The notes: a model not told the origin generated them from the sequence alone. DNA of 64,000 nucleotides from Marinibacterium anthonyi (GCA_003217735.2 CP031585.1:2529501-2593500); one strand, 5' to 3'. Positions 18,870-28,009 are shown, counted from the first letter of the stretch. A program made the numbers and translations.

Positions 18870-20210
18870 CTAAAGCTTGTCGAACACTGAGCCCATCCTC
18901 GGCTCGAACAGCCTTTCATAGGTCTTTAGCAGATAGGTGTCTGTCATACCGGCCACGAAATCGCTGATTTGCCGGAGGTCGCCACCTGCTGCTTCCAATT
19001 TCGCATGCGCATCGCGCGGCAGCAAACGTTCTGGATCTGATTGCATTGCTTCAAAGACCGATACAACCATGGATTGCCCCTTGAATTCGAGATGTTGTAC
19101 GCCCGGACTGCGAATAACCACCTGCATTACAAGCTCTTTCAGGGCCTTGAGGAAGCGGGCGTGACCTTCTGGAATCTCGACGCGCCAGCGGAGCAAGGGG
19201 TCTTGGAATTCGGGGCGTTCGATGAAACGGACGGGTGTAATCAGATGATTGACCCACCGGCTGATCCAGCGCTTGCGCGTGTTGCTGTCGCCAAACAGTC
19301 CGTCGACCATGGCCTCGTATGGGGCGTTGCTCTCGGTGGGGCCCTTCAGCCGCCTTTCTTCGACAAAGCTCTTGCAGGATTCCTCAGGAACGAGGTCTCT
19401 GAATTGGCGCTCTGTGACGAGCCGAAGGGCAATGGCATCCTCCAGATCATGGACCCCGTAGGCAATATCGTCTGCGACGTCCATGATGCTGCAATCGAGA
19501 GACTTATGTAGAGTGCGGGCATGCTTGCCTTCGCGCTTTTCGATAGAAGTGAAGGCATCTTGATCAGCATTGCAGAGCGGTTCGAGAATCCAGTCGACGA
19601 CGTCGGTTTCGCTGTCGAGATAGCCCTTTGGCGGCGTCGAGGCTTTCAAGTCAATCGTTCGCAGAACCGAAGGGCCCTCCTGCAACTGCGGGCGCAGTTC
19701 GGAGTTTCGCAACACTGAGAGTGCAACAGGGTATTTCAAGACGCCAAGCATGGAACGGCGTGACAGGTTGGCCCCCGCAGCGGCAGAGAAGTTTTCGAGC
19801 CGTGCCAGGAGACGCAGGGTCTGGCCGTTGCCCTCGAACCCTTCCGCATCGCGCATGCAGTAGTTCAGTGCGACTTCACCGCCATGGCCGAAAGGAGGGT
19901 GGCCCAGGTCGTGGGAGCAGGCGATCGCATGGATTTGGCTGCGATCCGGGAGAGTTACCGTTGCCGGGTGATCGGCGAAACTGCGCGCGAGCTGGACTGC
20001 GAGCCCGCCGGCGATCTGAGCCACTTCCAAGGAATGCGTCAGGCGCGTGCGATAAAAATCACTGTCGCCGAGATTCAGGATCTGGGTCTTGCCCTGCAAT
20101 CTTCTGAATGATGCCGAATGGATCACCCGGCCATAGTCGACATCCCCGATATTTCGGGCGTCTTCCTTCTGCGGGTTCCAGGCCTCTCGGCGAGCATTCC
20201 AGGTACTCAA
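18870..20210 (-). CDS. dgt: deoxyguanosinetriphosphate triphosphohydrolase (dGTPase, HD superfamily)
   Basis: This 446-residue enzyme should cleave dGTP (possibly other dNTPs) to the nucleoside and triphosphate. HD-domain residues are visible: RLTHSLEVAQIA (His59), SHDLGHPPFGHGGE (His100-Asp101) and the later DVADDIAYGVHDLEDA. The start is TTG at 20210 with a GAGGAG binding site, giving MSTWNARREAWNPQKEDARN. It lies 24 bp after the yhaN stop in the same leftward operon. That linkage is unusual for a housekeeping dGTPase and suggests a joint role with the YhaON nuclease, perhaps in phage defence, where dNTP depletion is an established strategy. Confidence 0.9.
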   Translation of the reverse strand: MSTWNARREAWNPQKEDARNIGDVDYGRVIHSASFRRLQGKTQILNLGDSDFYRTRLTHSLEVAQIAGGLAVQLARSFADHPATVTLPDRSQIHAIACSHDLGHPPFGHGGEVALNYCMRDAEGFEGNGQTLRLLARLENFSAAAGANLSRRSMLGVLKYPVALSVLRNSELRPQLQEGPSVLRTIDLKASTPPKGYLDSETDVVDWILEPLCNADQDAFTSIEKREGKHARTLHKSLDCSIMDVADDIAYGVHDLEDAIALRLVTERQFRDLVPEESCKSFVEERRLKGPTESNAPYEAMVDGLFGDSNTRKRWISRWVNHLITPVRFIERPEFQDPLLRWRVEIPEGHARFLKALKELVMQVVIRSPGVQHLEFKGQSMVVSVFEAMQSDPERLLPRDAHAKLEAAGGDLRQISDFVAGMTDTYLLKTYERLFEPRMGSVFDKL

Positions 20211-20234
20211 ATCAACTCTCCTCGGCGCGATGTC

Positions 20235-23200
20235 TTAAAGTTCATGAATGACCGGAGGCGTTGCGCAAACGCTCTTTGCGATCTCGACCACGTGACGGTG
20301 GTGGGTCAGGTAAATCGCTTGGCCGCGTCCGCCGATGGCTTCCATGACGCGGCAGGCGGCGCTGGTGCGCGCCTCGTCGAAGGTTTCGAAAATGTCGTCG
20401 CAAAAGAACGGGAGCCTCGTGCCCTGCGCGACCAGTTGTTCATGGGCCGCTGCCCGCAGCGCTAAGTATAGCTGGAAGCGCGTGCCCTTCGACATTTCAG
20501 CCGCACGCTTGCTGACCCCGTTGCCATCGACGGCGAGCAAAATCTCGGACTCCTTGTCCATCTGGGTGCTCAGCGTCGGATAGGCGCCTTGCGTGAGACT
20601 GGCGAAGCATTCTTCCGTCGCGGTCAACATGCCACTGCGATGGCTGTCACGGTAGCGCCGGATGGCGCCGGAGGCGAGGTGATGGCCCAGGGAAAGTTCG
20701 AGATGCTCCAAGGCAGCGTCTTCGAGCTGCAGTTCCAGCGTCGCTTTCTGCTCGACCAATTCCGCAACCCTGTCGTCTCCCTTCACCTCGGCAAGGGCAT
20801 ACTCGGCGGCTGTGCGGTTCTGAATGGCCTGGGTTAGCTCATCCTCGGCATGGGTAAGATCGGATCGGTTGCTGTCGAGTTCGCCCTCCAATGCGGCGAC
20901 CGAGGTCTCTGCAAGCTGGGCGCGGGCTGTCTCGATGTCGGTCGTGTCCAGTTCGGACAGGACTTGGCGGGTGATTTTCTCCAGCGCGACGCGGTTCTCG
21001 ATTGCTTTCTGCGTGCGGATTGCGGCCTCGCGCAGGGCGTCGATGTCGCCCGATGTAATCGTATCGGGGAAGAGCGTGGCGATTGTCTCGACCTCTTGGT
21101 CGATGGCGTTTTGCCTATCCTTGTTTTTGATCAACTCGGCCTCTGCAGTGTCTGTGGAGGTGTCGAGTTTTCTGGCGGCCTCCTGGGCCGTGCGCGCTTG
21201 TTCCGCCAGGGCTTTGAGCGCGGCGAATGTCTTTGCCGCCGTTGCGTGTGGGTCCTGCTCATGGGCGCGTGCCAGGCTGTCGACCTCCTGGGCGAACTGT
21301 TTTTGATCTGCCTGCATGGTTGAGATCCGACGCTCGCCCGCGGCGCGTGCGTTTTCGTGTTCGCGCAAAGCGCGCAGGGGCTCCAGCGAGGCCTCCAGGC
21401 GTTCGGGGGGCAATGCCTCTCCGAGAAGGTCGTGGATCATTGCGAGCCAAGTCCTCTTCGCATCCTCCCTTGCCTTAAGCGCGTCTGCGTGACGCTCTTC
21501 GCGCCGGGCAAGATCCCGCTGCGCCTGTCGCAGGGTCGCCTCAGCCTTCGTATGGGCGTCGACTTGCTTGCGGTCTTCCTCGGCCTGGCGCCGGGCCGCA
21601 GCTAGGGCGCCGGTCAGGTCTGCTGGGGGAAAGGGCAGGGTCCGGGTCAGCTCGGCCAGCAGGGCGTCCGCTTGTTGGAGGATGGAATGATTGACCTCTT
21701 CTGTGTCGCGCAGGGCCTGGGCATCGTCGTTGGCCGCCTCGTGATTTAGCCTCCAGTCCAACCATTCGGCAGGCGTGATGCTGTCTGGAAGGCCAACCTG
21801 AGCCGCCGCCGCGCTGACCGAGGCCTCGATATTGGTGCGTTCTTCACGAAGGGTTTCCAGGCGTTTGTCCGCCTGAGCCGCACGGGCGCGGGCCTGGGCT
21901 TCGGCCTGGCCGATTTCGCGGAGCTGTGCCAGTTCGCGGGACTGCGCCAATCGCGCTTCGGCAGCGATATCATGCCCTTGCATCGCCTCGTGGAAGTCGG
22001 CGGCGGTCTGTCTGTCCAAGGCGGCAAGATGCTCCGCCCAGCGTGCATCGCGCCGCGCGCGCAGATCCTCAGCATCGGCATCCGAGATGAGCTTCGCGTC
22101 CCGGGCCAGTGATTTGGCCTGAGCCCCGCGGGCCTCCGCATCCTCCAGATGCTCGTCGCGCTTCTCCGTCGTCGTGCGCAGGTCGTGAAGCAAGTCCTGG
22201 TGGCGCTCGGCCCAGCTCGTTGCTTGGTGGCGGGAGGTCGGGCAGGCAGGCAGATGATCGAAAGTGACGCCTGCGGATGAGAGCGCAGCCAGGGATCGCC
22301 GCGCCTTGATCTTCATATCCGCGATCGCCTGTTGCGCTGCGGCGTAGGCAGGGGCGAGGGTCTCCGCATCGAAGCGCAGCAGAATATCTGCTACCCGTGG
22401 GCGTTCCGCATCCGCGGGCGCGCCATCCTGCATGGCTTCGGTCGCGGCGATCACCCGCTCTTTCAATTCGGCGGTTTCGCGAGCCTCGATCTTCTCTTGG
22501 GAAATAGTCTCGCGGAAAGTTTCCCTGGCACTCTCCAGAGACGCAAGATCGGCGCCCGACAGGACCAGCCTTTTCAGATCGACGTCAGGCGGGGTGACCC
22601 CAAGATCCCATGCGGCCTGCTGCATAGATGCCTCCGCGGCCTGCCGTTCGTCCTCGCGCCTGTCGAGGTCGAGCTGTGCGGTGCGATCCCGCGCGGCGAG
22701 GTCCTCTAGCGCCGCTAGCGTGGTCGAGAGATCAAGAAGTTTCGGATCCAGAGCGAGGGATTCGCGATCTGCCGTGAGGCTCGCGATCTCCTCGGTCAAG
22801 CGTGCGATATTCTGTGTGGCCAGCCCGCGATCTCTGTGTAGCTCGATCAGCCGTTCCGGATCGAAATCCAGATGATCGGGATAGGTCGCGAAAGGGGCAA
22901 TCGCCTGTTCCAGGTCCCGTATCTCGCCCATCAGGGGCAGGGCACGCCGCTGCGCCTCCATGCGCGCCTTTGTTAGATTCAGCGCATCCCGCGTCTTGCG
23001 CGTCTCCCGTTCGGCCTCTTGCGCCTTCCCCAGATCCCGCTTGAGGGCCTTCCAGGCGCTGACGGTCACGTCTCGGTCTTTGATCTGCTTTTCCACATCG
23101 GCCAAGGCGCGTTTCAACTCGGCCATGCGGGTGGTGCGTCCGCGTTTTTTCCATAGCGCGTCGGCCCGCTCGCGGACGCCGTCCAGAACGCTGCTAAGGT

Positions 23201-23672
23201 CGGCCACGCCCGCTGCAGCGGAGAAGAGCAGGCGCCCGATATCCCCTTCGGCATTCGCGATCTCTTCGCCGCCGCGTTCGATCGTCTCGTCGTCGAGGCA
23301 GAGCAGGCGGCGGTAATCCTCTTCGGACAATCCCGCGAGATGGGCTGACAGGGCAGCCTCCGGCAGCGCGGTGCCGGTCGCGTCGACCAGCGATCCGCTG
23401 CGCGTCGGCAGCCGCGTGAAATCACGCAAGACACCGTCGATATCCAGCCTGGCCGAGACTTGGAGGTTATTGCGCGGATGCTTGAAAGCATAGCCCTCGC
23501 GCAGTGGGAAACCGTAGAATAGCCGTAGGACGGCTTCCATCGTGGTGGTCTTGCCGGCTTCGTTCGGGCCATAGATGATGTGAAAATCATGGCCATCGGA
23601 GGCCGATCCAAAGTCGAATCGCCGGTCGGTGAAATGGCCGAAACGGTCCAGGGAAAGGCGTTGGATCCGCAT
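20235..23672 (-). CDS. yhaN: YhaN-like SMC/SbcC-type AAA ATPase
   Basis: This 1,145-residue protein has an N-terminal Walker A (GPNEAGKTT, 35-43) and a very long Ala/Glu/Arg-rich coiled coil (about 190-1000). The C-terminal half-ATPase carries the ABC signature MSKGTRFQLYLALR, Walker B/D-loop FFCDDIFETFDEARTSAA and the switch His in IYLTHHRH. No CxxC zinc hook was noticed at the coil apex, as in YhaN rather than Rad50. ATG at 23672 overlaps the yhaO stop (ATGA). Together with YhaO it should form an SbcCD-like complex acting on DNA ends or abnormal DNA. Confidence 0.9.
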   Translation of the reverse strand: MRIQRLSLDRFGHFTDRRFDFGSASDGHDFHIIYGPNEAGKTTTMEAVLRLFYGFPLREGYAFKHPRNNLQVSARLDIDGVLRDFTRLPTRSGSLVDATGTALPEAALSAHLAGLSEEDYRRLLCLDDETIERGGEEIANAEGDIGRLLFSAAAGVADLSSVLDGVRERADALWKKRGRTTRMAELKRALADVEKQIKDRDVTVSAWKALKRDLGKAQEAERETRKTRDALNLTKARMEAQRRALPLMGEIRDLEQAIAPFATYPDHLDFDPERLIELHRDRGLATQNIARLTEEIASLTADRESLALDPKLLDLSTTLAALEDLAARDRTAQLDLDRREDERQAAEASMQQAAWDLGVTPPDVDLKRLVLSGADLASLESARETFRETISQEKIEARETAELKERVIAATEAMQDGAPADAERPRVADILLRFDAETLAPAYAAAQQAIADMKIKARRSLAALSSAGVTFDHLPACPTSRHQATSWAERHQDLLHDLRTTTEKRDEHLEDAEARGAQAKSLARDAKLISDADAEDLRARRDARWAEHLAALDRQTAADFHEAMQGHDIAAEARLAQSRELAQLREIGQAEAQARARAAQADKRLETLREERTNIEASVSAAAAQVGLPDSITPAEWLDWRLNHEAANDDAQALRDTEEVNHSILQQADALLAELTRTLPFPPADLTGALAAARRQAEEDRKQVDAHTKAEATLRQAQRDLARREERHADALKAREDAKRTWLAMIHDLLGEALPPERLEASLEPLRALREHENARAAGERRISTMQADQKQFAQEVDSLARAHEQDPHATAAKTFAALKALAEQARTAQEAARKLDTSTDTAEAELIKNKDRQNAIDQEVETIATLFPDTITSGDIDALREAAIRTQKAIENRVALEKITRQVLSELDTTDIETARAQLAETSVAALEGELDSNRSDLTHAEDELTQAIQNRTAAEYALAEVKGDDRVAELVEQKATLELQLEDAALEHLELSLGHHLASGAIRRYRDSHRSGMLTATEECFASLTQGAYPTLSTQMDKESEILLAVDGNGVSKRAAEMSKGTRFQLYLALRAAAHEQLVAQGTRLPFFCDDIFETFDEARTSAACRVMEAIGGRGQAIYLTHHRHVVEIAKSVCATPPVIHEL

Positions 23673-24907
23673 CAGTGTCCGGCCCCCTTCATCTGCGCCA
23701 GGACGAGATCGGCGCCCGCCTTGGTCAATTTATCCACCAGCGCATCGCGCGCGGCCTCATCCGCCATCAACCGTTCGCGCAGGGCAACGGGCAGATCCTG
23801 CATGACGGTCTCGACCTCGTCACGGGCGAGGGCTGCAAACCCGGGGTCGTCGCGGATCGTTGCCATGATCGTCGCCAGTTCGTCGGCGGCGCCGCTTGCG
23901 CCTTCGGTTGCGTCCGGCGGCGAAAGGTCGAACAGGAGTTTGTCGATCCAGAGATCCCCGGTGGCCTGGGCAAGCACGTTCAACTGTTCGATCCAGACAT
24001 CGCGATCACGTAGGATTTGCCAGTGTCGCTTCGGCTTTCCGGTCAAAATCAGTCGGATCACGCCGATCGGCGCCGCGATCTCGTTGTGCATCGCACTCAG
24101 GTGGGACTTCAGCAGCCCGCGCAGAGCCTCGTCGCTCTCCGTCTCTGTCACATCCAGTTCGCTTTGGGCGAATTCAACGACGGAACTGGGCACTTCGCTA
24201 ATGTCGATCCGGCCCTGATCGATGGTCAGCAGCGTTGCGGATTTTGGGCCGTACTCGCCTATATCGCGCCCCTGCGGGGTGCCGGGCATTACAATCCAGG
24301 GAGCGGCCGAATGGACCTGCCGTTTGTGGATATGGCCGAGCGCCCAATAATCGAACCCCATGCCGGCCAGATCGGCGAGGCTGCAGGGGGCATAGATATC
24401 ATGGCCCACCGCACCGCCCAGCGAGCTGTGCAGCATGGCGATATTCACCGCGCCCGGGACCGGCGGTTTGAAGCGCGGCAGAAGGCTGTCGGGCGCGTGA
24501 CGGTCCGCGAAGCTGACACCGTGGATCACGATGTCGTCTGTCAGCGGTTCCATGCCGCCGCGTGCATCGAAAGGGTGAACGTGGGCAGGCAGATCGAGCG
24601 TTCCGGTGATCGGGTTCTCGGCATCATGATTGCCTTTGATGTAGAAAACCCTGATCCCCGCATCGCCAAGGCGGTCGAGCTCGGCCATCAGGAAGGCGCC
24701 CGTTCTTGCGCTGCGCTCTTTCCCATCGAACAAATCGCCGGAAATCAGAATGGCCGAGACGCCTTCGGAAATGGCGAAGTCGATAAGTCGGCTAAAGGCG
24801 GACCGGGAGGCCGCGGCAATCGTGTCGCGCAGGTCGGAGTTGCGCAAGGCCAGTGACCTGAGGGGAGAGTCCAAATGGACGTCAGCAGTGTGAAGAATCT
24901 TAATCAA
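23672..24907 (-). CDS. yhaO: YhaO-like metallophosphoesterase (SbcD/Mre11-type exonuclease)
   Basis: This 411-residue calcineurin-like phosphoesterase has metal-binding motifs in order: HTADVHLDSPL, ISGDLFDGKE, IKGNHDAENP, MLHSSLGG and LGHIHKRQ. TTG at 24907 is preferred (MIKILHTADVH), with AGGGGT upstream. The first ATG in the frame (24940) would add eleven residues that are not family-like. It is the first gene of a three-gene operon with yhaN and dgt and should supply the nuclease activity of the YhaON complex. Confidence 0.88.
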   Translation of the reverse strand: MIKILHTADVHLDSPLRSLALRNSDLRDTIAAASRSAFSRLIDFAISEGVSAILISGDLFDGKERSARTGAFLMAELDRLGDAGIRVFYIKGNHDAENPITGTLDLPAHVHPFDARGGMEPLTDDIVIHGVSFADRHAPDSLLPRFKPPVPGAVNIAMLHSSLGGAVGHDIYAPCSLADLAGMGFDYWALGHIHKRQVHSAAPWIVMPGTPQGRDIGEYGPKSATLLTIDQGRIDISEVPSSVVEFAQSELDVTETESDEALRGLLKSHLSAMHNEIAAPIGVIRLILTGKPKRHWQILRDRDVWIEQLNVLAQATGDLWIDKLLFDLSPPDATEGASGAADELATIMATIRDDPGFAALARDEVETVMQDLPVALRERLMADEAARDALVDKLTKAGADLVLAQMKGAGH

Positions 24908-25191
24908 GATCGAACCCCTGACATAGATCAAGTGAGCCAAGCGCTTGCGTATTGAGCAGGAGGGGAAATTTCATTGGGCTCCGGGCGCGAGAGGTTGCTC
25001 GATAGTGATGTTTCTGTGGCACGTATCCTCCTGCGGGCCACCATGCCATCCTCCACCGAAATTATGCGATAGTGGCCTGTTGCTTCATGAAGTGACTGGG
25101 GTGCGTCAACGGCTTTTCAGCTAAAATTCTGAGGCGGCGGGTCATGCGGTGGGGGACCGCAAGTGCGGCAGCCACGATCGTCACCCATACA
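24908..25191. other. upstream region of the yhaO-yhaN-dgt operon
   Basis: No gene was recognised. The stretch presumably holds the operon promoter, read leftwards, but no clear -35/-10 pair could be named. Confidence 0.35.
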
Positions 25192-25857
25192 CTATCCTCC
25201 GAACAAATCTCCTGTTTTGGATCGTTCATCGAGGAGATCATAGAAGGTTTCCATGTGCTTTATGAAGCCCTCTTCAGCAACTCTGTAGCGAAAATCAAAG
25301 GTTTCTGCTCTGAATTTTCGTATCCCGGACAACTCCGGGTACTCTGCCAATATTAAGAAATGCGGGGCTTGCCTCTCAGTCGCGGCAATGGCGTCAACGA
25401 TTGCATGTCTCTGTTGCTGCTTGAGCGGAGGTGACTTATAGGGATAAATGAAGACTTCGAAAATTTCCTGGTCTGCCTTGAAGCTGAAATCAGGTGAAAC
25501 GTCGACCTCATGTTTTCCGAAGACGATAGTCCGTCGCTCACGTTCGATGAAATTTGCCTTACCAATTGGAATATATCCGCAGATTCCGTCGAAGATTCCT
25601 AGTTTTGCAGCGGCCTCTCCAGGCCCATCCAGGGCCGCAATCGTGGCACGCGCCTTATCTGCGGGGTATCCTTTCAGGATCGTAGTCAGGATATGATAGA
25701 GATCCTCGTAGTTCCAAACGCCGCCGCGTTGTGCATCATATGCGGCGATTTTTTCTTTTAGTCGTTGCCGCTCTGAGAACGTTCCCGAAGGCCCATGTGC
25801 GCCGGGATTATATTCGCCTAACCCTCTGAGAAATTCGGTCTTGGACGTTCGTCGCAC
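25192..25857 (-). CDS. hypothetical protein (221 aa) between YhaO and AbiE
   Basis: I do not recognise this protein. The N-terminal third is charged (MRRTSKTEFLRGLGEYNPGA, FSERQRLKEKIAAYDAQRGG). A central mixed alpha/beta region contains GICGYIPIGKANFIERERR, VDVSPDFSFKADQEIFEVF and PHFLILAEYPELSGIRKFR, and there are no membrane segments. The VSPDFSF...EIFEVFIYPYK order loosely recalls PD-(D/E)xK nucleases, but spacing and residues are not convincing. The frame uses a GTG start. Its base composition is lower in GC than the neighbours, suggesting recent acquisition. Context between an SbcCD-like operon and AbiE makes a defence-related role plausible but unproven. Confidence 0.7.
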   Translation of the reverse strand: MRRTSKTEFLRGLGEYNPGAHGPSGTFSERQRLKEKIAAYDAQRGGVWNYEDLYHILTTILKGYPADKARATIAALDGPGEAAAKLGIFDGICGYIPIGKANFIERERRTIVFGKHEVDVSPDFSFKADQEIFEVFIYPYKSPPLKQQQRHAIVDAIAATERQAPHFLILAEYPELSGIRKFRAETFDFRYRVAEEGFIKHMETFYDLLDERSKTGDLFGG

Positions 25858-25985
25858 GCGCGCCTCGGATGCAGGATGGAATACAGATTTGAAGTCAAAA
25901 CGACCCTTGGCATTGCGTCAAGACGTGACATTGCCAAGATCATCGGATCTCCGCTATCTGGCGTGAAATATGTATGCCCACCTGC

Positions 25986-27020
25986 TCAGGTGCAGATGTG
26001 CTGGTTGTTTGCTGCGAGCTTTGCGCGCTCGGCAATGGATGCGCAACGTTCGATGAGGTCGTCGAAACGCTCAGCGTCTTCAAGCAGGAGGCCGTCGTCG
26101 ACCATATGCGCGTAGTCGGCCGCGAGCGCGGTGCGAGCCTCGCCGTTTGGGACCAGTTGCAGATTGCCGTGAACCGCGGCTTCATAGTCCACGGGCGTTC
26201 CGTCGATCGTCTTCTCCGGGAAGAACATACGCTTGTGCCGCGCCACTGCTGAGGCGAGGTCTCGGTCTGAAATAGCCACATCCGCGATGCCTGCATCGTC
26301 GAGGCGTACCAGGTCATGCCAATGGCGCGCGAAGCGTTCCCCACGGAGCCGCCCCTGTACGCAGAAGACATGGATCGCCGTGGCTTTCTCCCAAAAGGTC
26401 CGCTCGGCATGCATCACGCGCGGTGTCGCGGTCGGAAAGGCCACGCCCTCGATCAGCCCGTTCGCGTCGCAGGCGACGTCACGCAGGCTCGCCGGTTCGC
26501 CCGTCGACCTCGCGCCGAATTCCAGCATGACGCTCGGAGCGACATAGCCGGAGCCAGAAGAGGCGGCCTCGTAATCGATGAAAAGCCTGTCACCATCTGT
26601 CCGTGTCGAGGCTGAGAGCCCTTGCGCTGCAATGGCGTCCTGAATCAAGGGCTGCGTCGTTTCGACGACCCATTTCGGCAATCGATCCCGGACAGCTTTC
26701 GACCAGCGCTTTTCCTCACTGCGTGTGGTTGGCAGGGCTTCGGCGCGTTCGCCCACCAGATCCGGCGCGATTGCCCGAATGTCATAGGTCAGATCGACAT
26801 CTTCAGAAAAGCGCTGGATCACCCCATAGGCCTTGGAAAGGGAGGTTCCGCCCTTGAAAACGAGGTGCTCACCGAGCTCGGATCTGAAGAGGGTCTGAAG
26901 GGCCCAGACAACCCAGACGTCCTTTTCGAGCAGGTGCGCGGGCCGCCCGGAGCGATCTGCAACTACGGCCAGGGCCTCCTTGCGGTCTTCAGACGACAAA
27001 GAGAGGAAGGGCTCAGACAT
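25986..27020 (-). CDS. abiEii: AbiEii-type nucleotidyltransferase toxin
   Basis: This 344-residue member of the AbiEii/AbiGii toxin family (DUF1814 nucleotidyltransferase-like) has the minimal-nucleotidyltransferase signature: FKGGTSLSKAYG (57-65), then FSEDVDL with the two metal-binding Asp (74 and 76). Family members transfer nucleotides to RNA targets such as tRNA acceptor ends and block growth. The start at 27020 (MSEPFLSLSS) overlaps the last codons of the antitoxin gene by eight bases, the standard antitoxin-first order of type IV AbiE loci. Acting with AbiEi it would give abortive infection or stabilise the element. Confidence 0.88.
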   Translation of the reverse strand: MSEPFLSLSSEDRKEALAVVADRSGRPAHLLEKDVWVVWALQTLFRSELGEHLVFKGGTSLSKAYGVIQRFSEDVDLTYDIRAIAPDLVGERAEALPTTRSEEKRWSKAVRDRLPKWVVETTQPLIQDAIAAQGLSASTRTDGDRLFIDYEAASSGSGYVAPSVMLEFGARSTGEPASLRDVACDANGLIEGVAFPTATPRVMHAERTFWEKATAIHVFCVQGRLRGERFARHWHDLVRLDDAGIADVAISDRDLASAVARHKRMFFPEKTIDGTPVDYEAAVHGNLQLVPNGEARTALAADYAHMVDDGLLLEDAERFDDLIERCASIAERAKLAANNQHICT

Positions 27021-27606
27021 GCGCCGCCTTTCCGACACTGCGTGCAAGCCAGGTCGGGAACTGCGGTGCAGCGGTTACCAATTCGTCAAAGGCCGCTGCG
27101 GGCAGTTTCTGCTTCAGCGATCTAAGAGCTGTCTCTGCCTGTTCCGGCCCGAGCCAGGCCAGGGCGCGAACAGCACTGCCTGCCGGCCTCTTCCCAAGGG
27201 CGAGCTGCCATCGGGGGGCGTGGCGCAGTTCCACGAGTTGTTTGCCCAATGAGAGCGTGCGGCTGCGACCCGAGGTCAGGAACACGGAGCGAACAGGCAC
27301 TTGCGTGGTCAGGCCGAGTGCATTCGCTTCGGCTGCGCCGGTTGGAACGATGACTTCGCCGCGTTGCGCCGCGAGGGCCTCGACGGCCTGTTCTACGGAC
27401 GGTGCGCGCGTTCCAAACCGGCTTTTGACCGGTCGCAGGTAAACCCCGCGCCCGGCACGGATCAGCTGGCCGCGCTCGGCAAGGCGCGACAAGGCCTGAT
27501 CCACACCGGCACGGCTACCGAGGTGCAGCAGGCCCTTTGCGGCAAGTGGCGCTCCTTCCGGAAGCCCTTCTGCATGGGTCAATATCTGTTCGGCAAGGCG
27601 CTGCAT
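27013..27606 (-). CDS. abiEi: AbiEi-type antitoxin/autorepressor (DUF6088)
   Basis: This 197-residue antitoxin has an N-terminal winged helix (AAKGLLHLGSRAGVDQALSRL, RAGRGVYLRP) and the AbiEi C-terminal domain with conserved VIVPTGAAEANALGLTTQVP and VFLTSGRSRTL. AbiEi proteins neutralise AbiEii without binding it and repress their own promoter through inverted repeats. A perfect inverted repeat lies directly upstream at 27617-27646, consistent with this. The ATG at 27606 has AGGAGAAC upstream. Confidence 0.88.
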   Translation of the reverse strand: MQRLAEQILTHAEGLPEGAPLAAKGLLHLGSRAGVDQALSRLAERGQLIRAGRGVYLRPVKSRFGTRAPSVEQAVEALAAQRGEVIVPTGAAEANALGLTTQVPVRSVFLTSGRSRTLSLGKQLVELRHAPRWQLALGKRPAGSAVRALAWLGPEQAETALRSLKQKLPAAAFDELVTAAPQFPTWLARSVGKAAHV

Positions 27607-27616
27607 GATCGTTCTC

Positions 27617-27646
27617 CTGTCAGAAATATACGAAGTTTTCTGACAG
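27617..27646 (-). promoter_or_regulatory. abiE operator: perfect 10-bp inverted repeat
   Basis: CTGTCAGAAA (27617-27626) and its exact complement TTTCTGACAG (27637-27646) are separated by ten bases and lie 10-40 bp upstream of the abiEi start. Autorepression through inverted repeats is established for AbiEi, so this is the likely operator. Confidence 0.75.
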
Positions 27647-27745
27647 AATTCAATCCGTGCTGTCGAACGTGGTGAGGAGGGTGGTCGCTTTGCGCCAAGG
27701 GTAGGTAGCAGGCTGGCCTTCGGCGATTTTGAGAGGGGAACACGC

Positions 27746-28009
27746 TTACCGAAGGCCCTGCAGTTGCAGGCATTCCTTGACGGCTGCAGCCCGCCTCTTG
27801 TCCAGGTACTCGGCCAGATCGTCGATATGGACGCCTTTGGCGCATTTCTGCGACGCTTCCATGCGGACGAGGGGCAGGGCGATGGAACCAGCCGAGACTT
27901 TGCGGATGAACTTGTCGGTACTCAGACCGAAAAAATCCCTGGCGACATCCTCAGCGGGAATGATCGGTCGCCCGGAATACATCGCTATCAAGAGAAACGC
28001 CGTGTTCAT
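27746..28009 (-). CDS. PrtN-like (pyocin activator family) regulator
   Basis: This 87-residue protein opens MNTAFLLIAMYSGRPIIPAE, matching the start of the PrtN family, and continues VARDFFGLSTDKFIRKVSAG, a helix-turn-helix-like segment. In Pseudomonas PrtN activates pyocin genes, while small homologues scattered on alphaproteobacterial islands have unknown targets. No pyocin or tail genes are visible in the window. ATG at 28009 is chosen; longer readings upstream are not family-like. It is read leftwards, about 100 bp after the AbiE operator. Confidence 0.75.
   Translation of the reverse strand: MNTAFLLIAMYSGRPIIPAEDVARDFFGLSTDKFIRKVSAGSIALPLVRMEASQKCAKGVHIDDLAEYLDKRRAAAVKECLQLQGLR

Noticed and set aside
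24950-25190. Short reverse frame starting MAWWPAGG upstream of yhaO
   Set aside because: It overlaps the region needed for the yhaO promoter and has no family resemblance.
25460-25560. PD-(D/E)xK nuclease call for the 25192 gene
   Set aside because: Only a vague PD...E pattern; spacing and the lysine do not fit, so no function is claimed.
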